Origin: Carettochelys insculpta
Lineage: Eukaryota; Chordata; Testudines; Carettochelyidae
Direction of reading: 5' to 3'
NCBI RefSeq assembly: GCF_033958435.1
Contig: NC_134138.1
Location: forward strand, 7,452,001 to 7,516,000
Length of the DNA: 64,000 bases
The position numbers and the translations under genes are program-made. Within the stretch, counting starts at the first letter, position 1; the number at the start of each line of letters is the position of its first letter. The notes under the pieces are model-generated. The model searched no databases and was not told the origin of the DNA. It worked only from the letters and a program-made list of their open reading frames with translations. Positions 63,906 to 64,000 of the stretch are shown here, piece by piece.

Positions 63906-64000
63906 TGTTTTAGAAGGGAGTACAGCTTGAAAAGCAAGCCTCCTAGGGCAGGAAAATCCACCATGCCCCTCGGTACGTCAGCCCAATTGTTAATTACCCG

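Overview
This window reads as a repeat-dense, gene-poor piece of a vertebrate nuclear genome, most likely a turtle (probably a cryptodire). No host protein-coding exon could be supported: the long open frames are either relics of LINE reverse transcriptase or chance frames in GC-rich sequence. The turtle assignment rests on many CR1 LINE copies ending in ATTCTATG-type octamers, on three tRNA-headed SINEs whose tails look like the CR1 3' end (the arrangement known for the turtle Pol III SINE/CR1 pair), on MIR-type CORE-SINE relics, and on abundant hAT and Harbinger-like non-autonomous DNA transposons. A crocodilian is the main alternative.

Layout. 1-9 kb: mostly unassigned sequence with a short hammerhead-like repeat unit, a SINE, a CR1 relic carrying two later insertions (5.87-6.86 kb) and a possible solo LTR (6.9-7.8 kb). 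9-14 kb: two pairs of direct repeats about 1.1-1.2 kb apart, a hAT element and two hammerhead-like elements. 14.5-28.7 kb: five antisense CR1 copies, a nested hAT-in-hAT (19.36-20.40 kb), smaller hAT elements, and an AT-rich island with many TAATTA cores (24.56-24.97 kb) that looks like a conserved regulatory element. 32.6-35.3 kb: a hAT element, recognisable by its 8-bp target duplication, whose interior grew into a roughly 1.4 kb TCTA-based compound satellite and then received a solo LTR with its own 4-bp duplication. 36.4-39.8 kb: a sense CR1 split by an antisense CR1; both keep long, readable reverse-transcriptase frames with very few lesions. 42-49 kb: an old SINE split by a hammerhead-like element, a 43-bp minisatellite, hAT elements, and a CR1 carrying an RTE-like LINE tail and a Harbinger-like element. 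52-57.5 kb: two 680-bp copies of a CpG-rich transposon in inverted orientation; the second lies inside a CR1 and is flanked by a 28-bp duplication of CR1 sequence. 57.8-64 kb: CR1 tails, hAT relics, two candidate conserved non-coding stretches and a last hammerhead-like element with a long palindrome.

The most unusual signal is a family of at least eight insertions, several in a foldback (head-to-head) arrangement, six of them with target duplications of 8-16 bp. Their units carry a hammerhead-ribozyme-like core (CTGANGA, hairpin, GAAA, short stem). One pair of copies differs by a compensatory change in the hairpin stem. The insertion style and the motif fit Penelope-like retroelements or animal retrozymes. 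That assignment is inference: an extra A in the core and the absence of an obvious stem I are real caveats. The window mainly records layered transposon insertions whose relative order can be read from the nesting.
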